Notes: generated by a model from the letters alone, not told the origin. 64,000 nt of DNA from DATBGO01 sp963840095 (GCA_963840095.1 CAWIXN010000001.1:186001-250000); one strand, 5' to 3'. Shown: positions 19,595 through 28,760, counted from the first letter of the stretch. Numbers and translations are program-made.

Positions 19595-20313
19595 CAGCGC
19601 CGAACCCGATCGACGCGTCAGGCACCGATGAGGCGGCCTGGCGAGACTGGCCAGAACTTGGCCGGCTCCCCGCCGCCGACCTCACCGGCTGGACGAGCGT
19701 GGTTGTCCTCGCCGCCCATCCCGACGACGAGGTGCTCGGAGCGGGCGGGACCATGTCCATCCTGGCCGCCGCGGGCGCCCGGCTGCGGCTGGTCGCCGTC
19801 ACCGACGGCGAAGCGTCCCATCCGGGCCTGGCCGAGCCCGGCCCGCTGGCCCGGCGCCGCGCGGCCGAGACGACCGCAGCCCTTGGGGTCCTCGGTGCGC
19901 AGGCGGCCGAGGTCATCAGGCTCGGGCTCCCCGATACCGGCCTGGCCGCCCGGCAGGACGAGGTCACGTCGCTCCTGACGGATCTGACCGCCGGATTCGA
20001 TGTCTGCCTCGCCCCGTGGGAAAAGGACGTCCATGCCGACCATGAGGCGGTCGGCCGGGCGGCCAGGCGGGCGTTCCCGGGAACGATCTTCTATCCGGTC
20101 TGGACGTGGCACTGGGCGGTCCCCGGCGACCCGCGGGTGCCGTGGCGTCGCGGGCTCCGGGTCTCGCTGCCGCCTGCGGTAGCGGCCGCCAAGCGCGCGG
20201 CGATCTGCTGTTTCACCAGCCAGCTGGAAGCCAGAGGGCCGGCCAGCAGGCCCGTTCTGCCCGTCGGCACGGTCGCGCATTTCACCCGTCCGGAGGAGGT
20301 CCTGCTGCGGTGA
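19588..20313 (+). CDS. PIG-L family (LmbE-type) deacetylase
   Basis: 241 residues. The zinc-binding motif AHPDDEVLGAGG (~40-52), the Asp-containing VTDGEASHPG and the third ligand region DVHADHEAVGRAARRAF identify a PIG-L/LmbE metalloenzyme, the family that includes MshB and GlcNAc-PI de-N-acetylases. These remove N-acetyl groups from GlcNAc-containing molecules. The GTG start at 19588 overlaps the preceding gene by 7 bases. Neighbouring methyltransferase and glycosyltransferase suggest that the substrate is a glycan or glycolipid made by this cluster (inference). It is not obviously mshB, because mycothiol partners are absent. Confidence 0.88.
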   Translation: MVTAPNPIDASGTDEAAWRDWPELGRLPAADLTGWTSVVVLAAHPDDEVLGAGGTMSILAAAGARLRLVAVTDGEASHPGLAEPGPLARRRAAETTAALGVLGAQAAEVIRLGLPDTGLAARQDEVTSLLTDLTAGFDVCLAPWEKDVHADHEAVGRAARRAFPGTIFYPVWTWHWAVPGDPRVPWRRGLRVSLPPAVAAAKRAAICCFTSQLEARGPASRPVLPVGTVAHFTRPEEVLLR

Positions 20314-20320
20314 GGCATCG

Positions 20321-20929
20321 ATGACCCTGGCCCCTGGTTACTTCGACGAGCTCTACGCATCGTCGCCCGATCCGTGGGGCCTGGCCACCCGGTGGTACGA
20401 GGCCCGGAAGTACGCGATCAGCCTCGCGCTGCTGCCGCGCGAGCGCTACCCCGACGCCTTCGAGCCCGGGTGCTCGATCGGAGTGTTCACGCAGCTGCTG
20501 GCGGCGCGCTGCGACCGGCTGCTGGCCTGCGACGCGGCTGCTGCGGCCGCCGCCGCGGCCGGCCGCCGGACCGCGTCCCTGCCCGGGGTCCGGGTTGAGA
20601 ACCTGGTCATCCCACGTGAGTGGCCCGTCGGCCGGTTCGACCTCATCGTCTTCTCCGAGTGCCTGTACTACTTCGCCGGCGATGACCTACACCGGGTGCT
20701 GGACCTGGCTGGCGGCGCGCTGCGGCCTGGCGGCAGCCTGCTCGCGGTGCACTGGCGGCATCCGGTGGCCGACTACCCGCGCGGCGGTGACGAGGTTCAT
20801 GGTGTCCTGGCCAGCCGCAGCGGGCTGGCCAGGCTCGTCCGGCACACCGAGCCCGACTTTCTGGCCGATGTCTACATCCGCACCGACGGTGAGCCGGTTT
20901 CGGTGGCGAAAGCCGGTGGGCTGGTGTGA
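20321..20929 (+). CDS. NodS-like SAM-dependent methyltransferase
   Basis: 202 residues. YFDELYASSPDPWGLATRWYEARKY at the N-terminus is the hallmark of the NodS-type family, followed by SAM motif I in FEPGCSIGVFTQLLAARCD (the first Gly of GxGxG-like), the acidic LACDA, and motif IV FDLIVFSECLYYF. NodS in rhizobia N-methylates the deacetylated glucosamine of Nod-factor precursors. Here it follows a deacetylase gene by 7 bases and overlaps a glycosyltransferase, so N-methylation of a freed amine is a reasonable inference. Confidence 0.85.
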   Translation: MTLAPGYFDELYASSPDPWGLATRWYEARKYAISLALLPRERYPDAFEPGCSIGVFTQLLAARCDRLLACDAAAAAAAAAGRRTASLPGVRVENLVIPREWPVGRFDLIVFSECLYYFAGDDLHRVLDLAGGALRPGGSLLAVHWRHPVADYPRGGDEVHGVLASRSGLARLVRHTEPDFLADVYIRTDGEPVSVAKAGGLV

Positions 20930-21627
20930 TCGGCGCGGTCGGCGTGGTCATACCCGCGCACAACGAGGAGGAGCTGCTGCCGTCCTGCCTGGCGGCGCTC
21001 CGCATGGCCATCCGGGTGATCGCCCCGGTGCCCGTTCACCTGATCGTGGTGGCTGACGCCTGCGACGACCGGACGGCGGAAGCGGCCCGCGCCGGCGGCG
21101 CCACGGTGCTGGAAATCCGGGCCCGCAGCGTGGGCGCCGCCCGTGACGCGGGCATGGCCGAGGTGCTCAGCCGGACGCGTCAGCTCAGCCCGGAGTCGGT
21201 GTGGCTGGCGACGACCGACGCCGACACGCTCGTGCCGCCGTCCTGGCTCAGCCGGCAGTTCCAGTACGCGGAACTGGGCTGGGAGGCGGTCGTCGGCACG
21301 GTGACGGTCACCGACTGGGCCGGGCACCCGCCCGAGGTGCCGCCGCTGTTCCTGGAACGCTACGGCGGCGCCGACGGCACCCATCCGCACGTGCACGGGG
21401 CCAACCTGGGCTTCAGCGCCAGCGCGTACCAGGCCGCCGGCGGGTTCGGCCCTGGCGTCACGGCTGAGGACCATGCCCTGGTGCGGGCCCTGACCGCGGC
21501 GGGCAGCCGGATCCTGCGGACCACCACGGTGAGCGTGGTCACATCGGCCCGCCGCTGTGCCCGCGCCCCGCTGGGATTCAGCCACCTGCTATCGGCGCTG
21601 GCCAGCAGCCAGGTCGCGGTCAGCTGA
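20926..21627 (+). CDS. Family 2 glycosyltransferase
   Basis: 233 residues. GT2 start VGVVIPAHNEEELLPSCLAAL, nucleotide-binding VVADACDDRTAEAARAGGA, the DxD-type motif in TTDADTLVPPSWL (~96-108) and GANLGFSASAYQAAGGF with VTAEDHALVRAL giving the ED acceptor-side motif. No transmembrane segment, so cytosolic. The GTG start overlaps the methyltransferase stop (GTGA). It is the last gene of the small coupled cluster 18468-21627. Confidence 0.88.
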   Translation: MIGAVGVVIPAHNEEELLPSCLAALRMAIRVIAPVPVHLIVVADACDDRTAEAARAGGATVLEIRARSVGAARDAGMAEVLSRTRQLSPESVWLATTDADTLVPPSWLSRQFQYAELGWEAVVGTVTVTDWAGHPPEVPPLFLERYGGADGTHPHVHGANLGFSASAYQAAGGFGPGVTAEDHALVRALTAAGSRILRTTTVSVVTSARRCARAPLGFSHLLSALASSQVAVS

Positions 21628-21758
21628 CGGCCGGCCGGCGGGCCGCCGCGGCGGCGGGACGAGCCAGCCGCGTTGCGGCCGTGTTTGGCCCCCAGGCGGC
21701 CGGGCAGCGCGGAAAAGGCGGGAAAAACGGCCTGGCCAGCCAGGCCGGCCGAGTCGAT

Positions 21759-21923
21759 CTACGGGAGGCGCACCTGCGCGACCTGATCATCGCCGGCCGG
21801 GCCACCCCGTCCAAGATCGTGTCCCACGAGATCTCGCTGGACGAGGCGCCGGGTGCCTATGAGAAGTTCGATCAGCGGATCGACGGCTACACCAAGGTCC
21901 TGCTGCATCCGGCTGCGCTCTGA
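21759..21923 (+). pseudogene. 3' remnant of a zinc-dependent alcohol/formaldehyde dehydrogenase
   Basis: Encodes only the C-terminal ~50 residues of a glutathione-independent formaldehyde dehydrogenase or threonine-dehydrogenase-like protein: LRDLIIAGRATPSKIVSHEI then LDEAPGAYEKFDQRIDGYTK and a normal stop. Nothing of the catalytic or cofactor domains is found upstream, where the sequence becomes unrelated within 30 codons. Confidence 0.75.
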
Positions 21924-22033
21924 CCAGAGGAATACCAGGTTATTCAACGCGACCGCCGGAGAGCGGGGCGGGATGTCCAGCGCGCTAATCCGCTCCTGCG
22001 CCAGTTGCTGATCCCAGCCGGGGTTCAACTTGT

Positions 22034-22091
22034 ACCGGATTTAGTGGCTCAAATAGGCCATGATGTCCGATATACGGTCACCAAATCTGGT
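22034..22091. repeat. Imperfect inverted repeat
   Basis: accggatttagtgg (22034-22047) pairs, with a few mismatches, with caccaaatctggt (22079-22091). It lies where the MFS remnant loses homology, so it may mark an old insertion or recombination point. Weak on its own. Confidence 0.35.
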
Positions 22092-22291
22092 ATAAGTGGT
22101 GCCATCCTGCTGGCAACGAGCTGCGGCATGACCTGGCCGGAGGCGCCGCCCTGGCTCCCGGCGAACAACGCGGTGCCGGTCACCGCGATGCCGATCGCGG
22201 CACCGATGCGCTGCGCGGTGATCAGCATTCCCCCGGCCGTGCCTGCTTCCCGCTGGGGCACCGAGCCGAGCACGAAGTCCGTGACGGGCAG
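22049..22291 (-). pseudogene. C-terminal remnant of an MFS (DHA2-type) efflux transporter
   Basis: Immediately after the corA stop codon (reading the minus strand) the sequence TDFVLGSVPQREAGTAGGML then TAQRIGAAIGIAVTGTALFA matches the penultimate membrane helices of EmrB/QacA-type drug exporters. The match stops about 35 codons later and the frame ends at 22049. No start or upstream part of the gene exists; the corA gene occupies that place. Confidence 0.7.
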
Positions 22292-23388
22292 CTACAGCCA
22301 GTCCTTGCGCTTGAAGACGAAATACAGCGCGGCGGCGGTGAGGAGCATGATGACCGCCGCGGCGATCAGGCCGGAGGACCTGCTGAAGCCGGGGTAGGGC
22401 ACGTTCATGCCGTAGAAGCCGGTGACAAAGGTGGGCACGGCGACGATCGCCGCCCAGCTGGTGACCTTCTTGGTGATGACGTTCATCCGGTTGCCCTGGA
22501 TGGTGAGGTTGGTCTCCAGGATCGTGGTGACCAGATCCCGCAGGCTCTCCGTCCATTCCGTCGCGCGCAGCACGTGGTCGTAGACATCCTGGTAATACGG
22601 TTGCAGCGAATCATTGATCACGTGCAGGTCCCGGCGCATCAGCGCGTTGACCACCTCGCGCATGGGCAGCACCACCCGGCGGAGCAGGACCAGGCTCTTG
22701 CGCAGGGCGAAGCTCCGCTGCTGGACGCGGCGGTCCTCGGGTACGTCGGCGAACAGCCGGTCCTCGACGTCCTCGATCGCGTCATCGAGCGCTTGCACGG
22801 CGGAAAAGTATCCGTCGACGATGTTGTCGAGTAGGCCATGCAGAAGGTAGCCGACCCCGAACTTGGCCAGATCGGGGCTGGCATCCCAGTAGGCAACCAC
22901 GGCGCCGATGTCCATCCCGTCGTCCTTACGGACGGTGATCAGGGCGCGTCTGGTGATAAAGGCTGCCAGTTCGCTGGTGGCGAGCTGACCGGTCTCGGTG
23001 TCCAGGTGGACCGCGTAGGCGGCGAGGAACAGATGGCTGCGGTAGCGGTCGAGCTTGGGGCGCTCATGCTCGTGCACCGCGTCCCCGACCGCGAGCGGGT
23101 GCAGGCCGAACTCAGGACGGCCAGATCGTCGCGGTCCGGGTCACGCAGGTCCAGCCACAGCACCACCGACTCGTCCTGGAGGTACTCGCTGATGTCGGCG
23201 ACCGGGAACCCCTCAAGCTCAAGTACCCCGTCGCGGTAGAGCCTGGTGCGGGCCTGGCACTTGGTAGGAGTCGATTCCGCGACCGCTGAGGCCAGGACGG
23301 TATCCGGATCCCGGCCTCGGAACGTGGCCGGGCCCGGGTCGGCCTCCTCGCCGGGATCGCGGCGGTCACGCGCAACGGCCTCGGTCAT
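22292..23388 (-). pseudogene. corA: CorA-type magnesium transporter, frameshifted near 23112
   Basis: The N-terminal soluble part starts at 23388 (RTRLYRDGVLELEGFPVADI, VVLWLDLRDPDRDDLAVLS) in one frame; the rest (EFGLHPLAVGDAVHEHERPK through the end) is in the next. One missing base around 23110-23118 explains this. The distal part holds the long helix and two membrane helices with the signature YGMNVPYPGF (GMN selectivity loop) and ends in FKRKDWL. Full length would be ~365 residues, normal for CorA. A frame beginning at 23077 alone would lack the sensor domain. Real mutation or sequencing error is undecided. Confidence 0.82.
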
Positions 23389-23798
23389 CGCCTTTCCGAT
23401 CTCGAACTCGACGGCTGGGCGCTACGTTTACGCTCAGCGCGGGCAGCCGCCGTGCGCGGCACTGCAGCGCGGGTGGCCGCTTTGGCGGCCAGGCGCGGAT
23501 ATCGCACCGCCGGTGGCGCTACCCGGGCAGCCAGCCCGCAAACGCATTGGCTGCGGGGCAGCCGGCATTAGATCCTGACCGCGGCCATATCGGCGAGCGA
23601 CGGCGTTTAGCGCGGCTCGGGGGCCGTCGGGAGAAATGAATTGGTCGCCGGAGGCGGCCTGCGGCGGGGAAAATAGAGCGAAACGGGGCCGACGGCGAAA
23701 CTGGGCGATATGGGTGTTCCGGGCGGTTCTGGTCACTATATTCTCAGTCCCGGAAGGTCCGGGAGTCAGCTTTGAGTTCGGGGGTTAGGGAGGCAAAG
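23389..23798. other. Divergent intergenic region
   Basis: 410 bases between corA (leftward) and the receiver-phosphatase gene (rightward). A TATATT hexamer about 60 bases before the phosphatase start could be a -10 element, but no matching -35 is evident. GGGAGG just before GTG 23799 is the likely ribosome site. Nothing else recognised. Confidence 0.45.
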
Positions 23799-25052
23799 GT
23801 GGCGGCTGGGACTGGCGTTCCTACGCTGGGCTCTGCTAGGGAAACTGCCGCCGCGGGCGGCAGTCCGCCGGACGAGCGGCCTGCCTGGCTCGGGGATCCC
23901 GAGACGCTGCTGCTCGTCGAGGACGACGCGGGGGATGTCATCCTCGTCGAGGAACTGCTAGCCGACAGTGGCGTCCAGGCGACGCTGTCCTGGGTTCGCT
24001 CGCTGGCCGAGGCGAAGGAGCGACTCAGACGCGGCGGTATCCCCGGCTGCATCCTGCTTGACCTGCACCTTCCCGACGCGCGCGGCATGGAGGCGGTCAC
24101 CCAGATCCTCGCCGCGGCGCCGGGCGCGCCGGTCGTCGTACTGACTGGGCTGGCTGAGGAGAGTGCCGGGCTGGCCGCGGTCGCGGCAGGCGCCCAGGAC
24201 TACCTGATCAAGGGTCAGGCGGCTCCGGATGTCTTCGGCCGCGCGATCCGTTATGCCGCCCAGCGTAAGCACGTCGAGCAGGCCTCGGCCGCGCTGCAGA
24301 TCAGCGCACTCCGTGCCGAGGAGAATGCGCGGCTGGAGCGCGGGCTGCTGCCCACCCCGCTCATCCGCACCGGTGAGTTCGACATGGTGGCCAGGTACCG
24401 GCCCGGCCGGGCGCAAGCGCTGCTCGGCGGGGACTTCTACGATGTGGTCGAGACCTCCGACGGGACCGTGCACGCTGTGATCGGCGACGTCTCGGGCCAT
24501 GGCGCGGCGGAGGCAGCGATCGGCGTCTGCCTGCGGGTCGGCTGGCGGTCCCTGGTCCTGGCCGGCACGAGCGCGCCGTCGCTCATCGAGCTGCTGGAGC
24601 AGATGCTGATGGCAGAGCGGGAAGGCGAGCACGTTTTCGCCACCCTCACTCACGTGGCCTTCGCGCCAGACCGCCGTCGCGTGCGGATCCTGCGAGCCGG
24701 CCATCCGGGGCTGCTGCTGCGCACGGACGGCGATGTCGAGCTGATCGAAGGCGCAGGCGGGCCCGCGCTGGGCCTGGTTCCCGGCCTCGGCTGGGAGGAG
24801 GAAGAGGTGCCGCTGCCCGCGAGCGCCAGCCTGGTGCTGTTTACCGACGGCCTGTTCGAGGGGCGTATCGGCCCGGGGAGCCAGCGGCTCGGCGAGGACG
24901 GCCTCGCTGACATGGCCCGTGACCTCGCCGCGCTGCCCCCGGCAGTATTCGTCGACGCGCTGATGGCCAAGACCGAGGCCGCTGCGGGCCGATATGGCGG
25001 CCTGGCCGACGATGTCGCCATCGTCCACCTGCGCTGGAAGGCGGCCGCGTAA
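23799..25052 (+). CDS. Response-regulator receiver fused to SpoIIE/PP2C phosphatase
   Basis: About 417 residues. GTG 23799 with GGGAGG five bases upstream is preferred over TTG 23772. Receiver domain ~35-150: LLLVEDDAGDVILVEELL, phospho-acceptor Asp in ILLDLHLPDA, Thr/Lys switch residues in VVLTGL and DYLIKG. A coiled linker leads to the phosphatase domain: LLGGDFYDVVETSDG and VIGDVSGHGAAEA (metal Asps), LRAGHPGLLL, LVLFTDGLFEGR, GLADDVAIVHLRW. It should dephosphorylate a STAS-type protein in response to phosphorylation by the kinase encoded next. Confidence 0.92.
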   Translation: MAAGTGVPTLGSARETAAAGGSPPDERPAWLGDPETLLLVEDDAGDVILVEELLADSGVQATLSWVRSLAEAKERLRRGGIPGCILLDLHLPDARGMEAVTQILAAAPGAPVVVLTGLAEESAGLAAVAAGAQDYLIKGQAAPDVFGRAIRYAAQRKHVEQASAALQISALRAEENARLERGLLPTPLIRTGEFDMVARYRPGRAQALLGGDFYDVVETSDGTVHAVIGDVSGHGAAEAAIGVCLRVGWRSLVLAGTSAPSLIELLEQMLMAEREGEHVFATLTHVAFAPDRRRVRILRAGHPGLLLRTDGDVELIEGAGGPALGLVPGLGWEEEEVPLPASASLVLFTDGLFEGRIGPGSQRLGEDGLADMARDLAALPPAVFVDALMAKTEAAAGRYGGLADDVAIVHLRWKAAA

Positions 25053-25054
25053 GC

Positions 25055-26713
25055 GTGGCCGCGCATCCCGCCCGCCGCTCCCCGCTGCCCAGGCTCACGG
25101 TCCAGGGCTGGTTCCTGCTGGCCTTCGCGGCGATCGCCATCCTGGCCGCTGTCGCTGCGGTGATCGTCGTACAGCTCACCGCGAACGTCCGCTCGGTGTC
25201 CGACGAGCTATCGGGCCAGACCCTGCCGGCCCAGGCTCAGGCCTACCGGCTGCAGGGGGCGCTGGTCGACCAGGAGACCGGGGTACGCGGCTACGCCATC
25301 ACCGGGGAGGCGGCCTTCCTGCAGCCCTACACCAGCGGCCTGGCCACCCAGGCCAGTGCGGCGGCCCAGCTGCGCAGGCTGGGCGGACGCCAGAGGCAGC
25401 TGACCGCCGATCTGGCCAGCCTGCAGCAGGCGGCGGCCAGCTGGCGCCGCTCCTATGCGGTCCCGATCATCGCGCTGGCCGCTCGTGGCCCGCTGAGCCG
25501 CGCCGACATTGGCCTGCTGAATAGCAGCAAAGCCGCCTTCGACCAGCTGCGAGCCCTGTTCGCCGCGCAGAACGCCCACCTGACCGCGGCCGCCGCGCGC
25601 GACAGCACCCGGCTGCACCGGCTCCGTGACTTCCAGGACTGGGCCTACCTCGCCATCCTCATCGTTTTCCTGCTCTCGTCGATAGCGCTGGCCGTCGTCC
25701 TGCACAACGCGGTCGTCCGGCCGCTGGGAAGGCTGCGCGCGGCCTCCCGGCTGGTGGTGGACGGCGACTTCGACCGGCACATCGAGCCCACCGGCCCCGC
25801 GGACGTGCGCGCCGTCGGCGCCGACGTCGAGGCCATGCGCAGCGCCCTGGTCACGGCCCTGGCCGGAGCCAGGGCCGCCGAGCAAGTCGCCGCCCGCCAG
25901 GCCGCCGACCTGGACGCGAGCGCCGCCGAGCTGCGCCGGTCCAACGCCGAGCTTGAGCAGTTCGCCTACGTCGCCTCCCACGACCTGCAGGAACCCCTGC
26001 GTAAGGTGGCCTCGTTCTGCCAGCTTCTGGAGAAGCGGTACAGCGACAAGCTCGACGACCGCGGCCGCCAGTACATCGACTTCGCCGTCGACGGAGCGAA
26101 ACGACTGCAGATCCTGATCAATGATCTGCTGACCTTCTCACGAGTCGGGCGGGCCAGCGATGTCCGGGGACCGATGCCGCTCGGCCGGGCGCTCGACGCT
26201 GCGATCGCCGCCCTGGGCGCCGCGATCGAGGACGCCGATGCCGTCATCGAGCCTCCCGAGCACCTGCCCGAGGTGCTGGGCGACCCCACGCTGCTGGCGA
26301 TGGTGTGGCAGAACCTCATTGCCAACGCGATCAAGTTCCGGGCGCCCGACCGGTCCCCGGTCGTCCGGATCAGCGCAGCGCAACAGCCAACCGGAATGTG
26401 GCAGTTCTGCGTTTCCGACAACGGCATCGGCATCGCCCCGGAATTTGCCGAGAAAGTCTTCGTCATTTTCCAGCGCCTGCACGGACGGGACGCCTACCCA
26501 GGAACGGGGATCGGGCTCGCGCTGTGCAAGCGCATTGTCGAGCATCATGGCGGCACCATCAGCCTCGACCCGTCGTACTCGGGCGGGACGCGGATCTGCT
26601 TCACCCTGCCGGGCAGCGACGCCGTGAGGCACGAGGAGCCCGGCGATGAGCCCGGTTCACCCGCCGGTATGAGTGTCAGTCCCAGCTCAAGTACCGAAGG
26701 GATCCTGGCGTGA
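25055..26713 (+). CDS. CHASE3-HAMP sensor histidine kinase
   Basis: 552 residues. Transmembrane helix 1 (~18-42), an extracellular CHASE3 domain (LVDQETGVRGYAITGEAAFL is diagnostic), transmembrane helix 2 (~205-225), HAMP (RPLGRLRAASRLVVDGDFDR), then HisKA with H-box FAYVASHDLQEPLRKVASF (His ~310) and HATPase with N-box WQNLIANAIKFR, G1 DNGIGIAPEF and G2 GTGIGLALCKRIVEHHGG. The phytochrome-like kinase class fits with the Rcp1-like receiver downstream. GTG start two bases after the phosphatase stop; its own stop overlaps the next gene. Confidence 0.93.
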   Translation: MAAHPARRSPLPRLTVQGWFLLAFAAIAILAAVAAVIVVQLTANVRSVSDELSGQTLPAQAQAYRLQGALVDQETGVRGYAITGEAAFLQPYTSGLATQASAAAQLRRLGGRQRQLTADLASLQQAAASWRRSYAVPIIALAARGPLSRADIGLLNSSKAAFDQLRALFAAQNAHLTAAAARDSTRLHRLRDFQDWAYLAILIVFLLSSIALAVVLHNAVVRPLGRLRAASRLVVDGDFDRHIEPTGPADVRAVGADVEAMRSALVTALAGARAAEQVAARQAADLDASAAELRRSNAELEQFAYVASHDLQEPLRKVASFCQLLEKRYSDKLDDRGRQYIDFAVDGAKRLQILINDLLTFSRVGRASDVRGPMPLGRALDAAIAALGAAIEDADAVIEPPEHLPEVLGDPTLLAMVWQNLIANAIKFRAPDRSPVVRISAAQQPTGMWQFCVSDNGIGIAPEFAEKVFVIFQRLHGRDAYPGTGIGLALCKRIVEHHGGTISLDPSYSGGTRICFTLPGSDAVRHEEPGDEPGSPAGMSVSPSSSTEGILA

Positions 26714-27147
26714 GCGTCACCCTGCAGCCCAATGAAGTCCTGCTGGTTGAGGACGATGCAGGCGACGAGTTGATGACCCGCGAGGCGTTCGAGGAACACA
26801 AGATCAGTAACCGGCTGCACGTCGTCAGGGACGGCGAGGAGGCACTGGACTTCCTGTTCAGGCGCGGCCCGCACGCCAGGGCGCCGCGGATTGACCTCAT
26901 CCTGCTCGACCTGAACCTGCCCAAGTACGACGGGCGGCAGGTCCTTGAGCGAATCAGGTCCGATGCCGAGCTCACCCATGTGCCAGTGGTGATCTTGACC
27001 ACGTCCGCGTCCGAGGAGGACATCCTGCGCAGCTACAAGCTGCACGCCAACGCTTACGTGACCAAGCCCGTTGACGTCAACGAGTTCATCGCCGCGGTCC
27101 GGCAGATCGACGAGTTCTTCCTATCGGTAGTACGGCTGCCCCGCTAG
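26710..27147 (+). CDS. Single-domain response regulator (Rcp1-like)
   Basis: 145 residues, receiver only. VLLVEDDAGDELMTREAF, phospho-acceptor in LILLDLNLPKYDG, VVILTTSASEEDI and NAYVTKPVDVNEF. The lengthened loop FLFRRGPHARAPRIDL is typical of the Rcp1 type paired with phytochrome-like kinases. GTG start overlaps the kinase stop by 4 bases, completing a three-gene signalling operon. With no output domain it probably shuttles phosphate or binds a partner. Confidence 0.92.
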   Translation: MSVTLQPNEVLLVEDDAGDELMTREAFEEHKISNRLHVVRDGEEALDFLFRRGPHARAPRIDLILLDLNLPKYDGRQVLERIRSDAELTHVPVVILTTSASEEDILRSYKLHANAYVTKPVDVNEFIAAVRQIDEFFLSVVRLPR

Positions 27148-27300
27148 GTGTAAGCCAGCTGCCGCGTGGAGCCTGCGGCGCGGGCGATGCGAACGGCGGC
27201 GGCGCGCAGCTGATCGGGCGGTTGCGCGGCGTAGCCGAGGACGAGGCCCGGCCGGCCCGGGGTGTGATCAACTTGGAGCGGCTGGGGCACCGGCGCTCCG
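27144..27300 (-). pseudogene. C-terminal remnant of a MocR/PdxR-type PLP-dependent regulator
   Basis: Minus-strand frame ending at 27144 reads PGRPGLVLGYAAQPPDQLR then AAAVRIARAAG, the last strand and helix of the aminotransferase-like domain of MocR regulators. Upstream of ~27300 the similarity is gone and the B3/4 gene begins. MocR regulators are often divergent neighbours of such genes, so the B3/4 gene may have lost its regulator. The stop overlaps the stop of the response regulator. Confidence 0.6.
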
Positions 27301-27338
27301 GCGAAGACCGGCCCGATCGCGAAGGACGAGGTGAAGCA

Positions 27339-28037
27339 GTGCATTTTCAGCACTCCAGCGCGATCTGGCGTGACTTCCCCGAGCTGGTTCCCGGGGTGTT
27401 GTTGGCTGCGGGAATCACCGAGGACATCCAGGTCGACTCTCGCATCGCCAAGTACACCGCCGTCGCGAGGTCCCGGCTCGCGGAGATGCCCGAAGGCGCG
27501 CTGCCCGAGATACAGGCCTGGCGGCGCGCGTTCGCACGAATGGGACTCAAGCCCACCCAGTACCGCTGTGCCTCGGAGTCGCTGCTGCGGCGCTTCCGCA
27601 AGGAGGGTGCCCTGCCGACGCTGCACCCGCTCGTCGACCTGTGCAACGCCGTATCGCTCGCCTTCGCCATCCCGGTGGCGGTCTTCGACGTATCCAAGAT
27701 CACCGGTGACCTTGAGGTGCGGTACGCGGCAGGCGACGAGCATTACCTGACCTTTTCCGGCCAGGTGGAGCAGCCCGGGACTGGCGAGGTGATCTTCTCG
27801 GACCAGGCACGGCAGGTGCACGCCCGGCGATGGACCAACCGGCAGAGCGGCCTGTCAGCCGTCCAGGACTCGACGACCGATACCTTGATCGTGGCCGAGG
27901 CCATGCACGACTCGGCGTCATCCGACATGCCGGAACTCACCACGGTCCTCGCGGACGAGCTCGACGCCGTCTGGTCGGTCAGGCCGATAGTCAGGGCCCT
28001 GACACAGGCTGCGCCGCGCTTCACGTTCGGACCATAA
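27339..28037 (+). CDS. B3/B4 tRNA-binding domain protein
   Basis: 232 residues from GTG 27339, where the family-typical start HFQHSSAIWRDFPELVPGVL begins. Other visible blocks: RMGLKPTQYRCASESLLRRF, LPTLHPLVDLCNAVSLAFAI, PVAVFDVSKITGDLEVRYA and RRWTNRQSGLSAV. The domain is the editing-type B3/B4 fold of phenylalanyl-tRNA synthetase beta chains found alone; its role (possible aminoacyl-tRNA or amino-acid editing) is not settled. In-frame codons before 27339 overlap the MocR remnant and are not used. Confidence 0.85.
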   Translation: MHFQHSSAIWRDFPELVPGVLLAAGITEDIQVDSRIAKYTAVARSRLAEMPEGALPEIQAWRRAFARMGLKPTQYRCASESLLRRFRKEGALPTLHPLVDLCNAVSLAFAIPVAVFDVSKITGDLEVRYAAGDEHYLTFSGQVEQPGTGEVIFSDQARQVHARRWTNRQSGLSAVQDSTTDTLIVAEAMHDSASSDMPELTTVLADELDAVWSVRPIVRALTQAAPRFTFGP

Positions 28038-28210
28038 CGGCGCTGTCCCGCCCTCCTGACTGCTGCGAACGCTGCCAGGCTCGCTCGCCGCAGACCGTGA
28101 TCTGGCTCGTCGACGGGCCCTTCTTGGCCTGCTCTATACGGCCACCTACCGTTATTCTCATCAGCTTCACGCGGGCCCGCCTCCTGAGAGTGTCACTGGC
28201 GGCCTGTTGA

Positions 28211-28657
28211 ATGTGGCTCATGGAGATGGATACGCAACGGCGTGGGGTGTTCTGGGACATGCTGGCGGGGCGGGTTCCCCCGCCACCTGCAGCGGTGCTT
28301 CTCGGCTGGGAGCTAGTGGGAGTGGATCCGGAGCTGGGGACAATCGAGGTGGCGTTCCAGGCGGGAGATCAGTTCGCGAACCTGGTCGGTGTGATCCAGG
28401 GCGGATTCCTGGCCGCGATGCTCGATGACACCCTGGGTCCGGCGCTCGTCGCGACGTTGCCGGAGAACCAGTTCGCACCGACTCTCGATCTCCATGTGCA
28501 GTTCCTCCGTCCCGTCCGTCCAGGGCGCATTCTGGGACGGGGACGGATCGTGCAGCGCGGCAAGGAGGTGTGCTTTATGGCCGGTGAGCTCATCGGCCCC
28601 GACGGCAGGCCGGTTGCGGTGGCCACCGCAACCGCGCGAATCCAGACCATTCGATAA
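28211..28657 (+). CDS. PaaI-type hotdog thioesterase
   Basis: 148 residues. Hotdog-fold pattern with GVIQGGFLAAMLDDTLGPAL (the HGG-like loop is QGG and an Asp follows in the helix) and FLRPVRPGRILGRGRIVQRG. Such enzymes hydrolyse acyl- or aryl-CoA esters. Start could be ATG 28211, 28220 or 28226. Single gene, no clear operon partner. Confidence 0.8.
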   Translation: MWLMEMDTQRRGVFWDMLAGRVPPPPAAVLLGWELVGVDPELGTIEVAFQAGDQFANLVGVIQGGFLAAMLDDTLGPALVATLPENQFAPTLDLHVQFLRPVRPGRILGRGRIVQRGKEVCFMAGELIGPDGRPVAVATATARIQTIR

Positions 28658-28760
28658 TGGATGATTATCCAGTGCCAGCGCGACCACGGCAGGCGGTCGA
28701 GCCGCGCCGGCACCTTAGTGGTGACTCTTCCTGTCTGGACCTGGCTCATTCGGCGCCCGG

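Noticed and set aside
19588..20313. mshB (mycothiol deacetylase) for the PIG-L gene
   Set aside because: Context is a methyltransferase/glycosyltransferase cluster with no mycothiol genes; family-level call only.
23958..25028. 356-codon minus-strand frame
   Set aside because: Antisense shadow of the receiver-phosphatase gene.
28021..28260. 79-codon minus-strand frame between B3/4 and PaaI genes
   Set aside because: Overlaps both flanking coding regions and has no ribosome site or family likeness.
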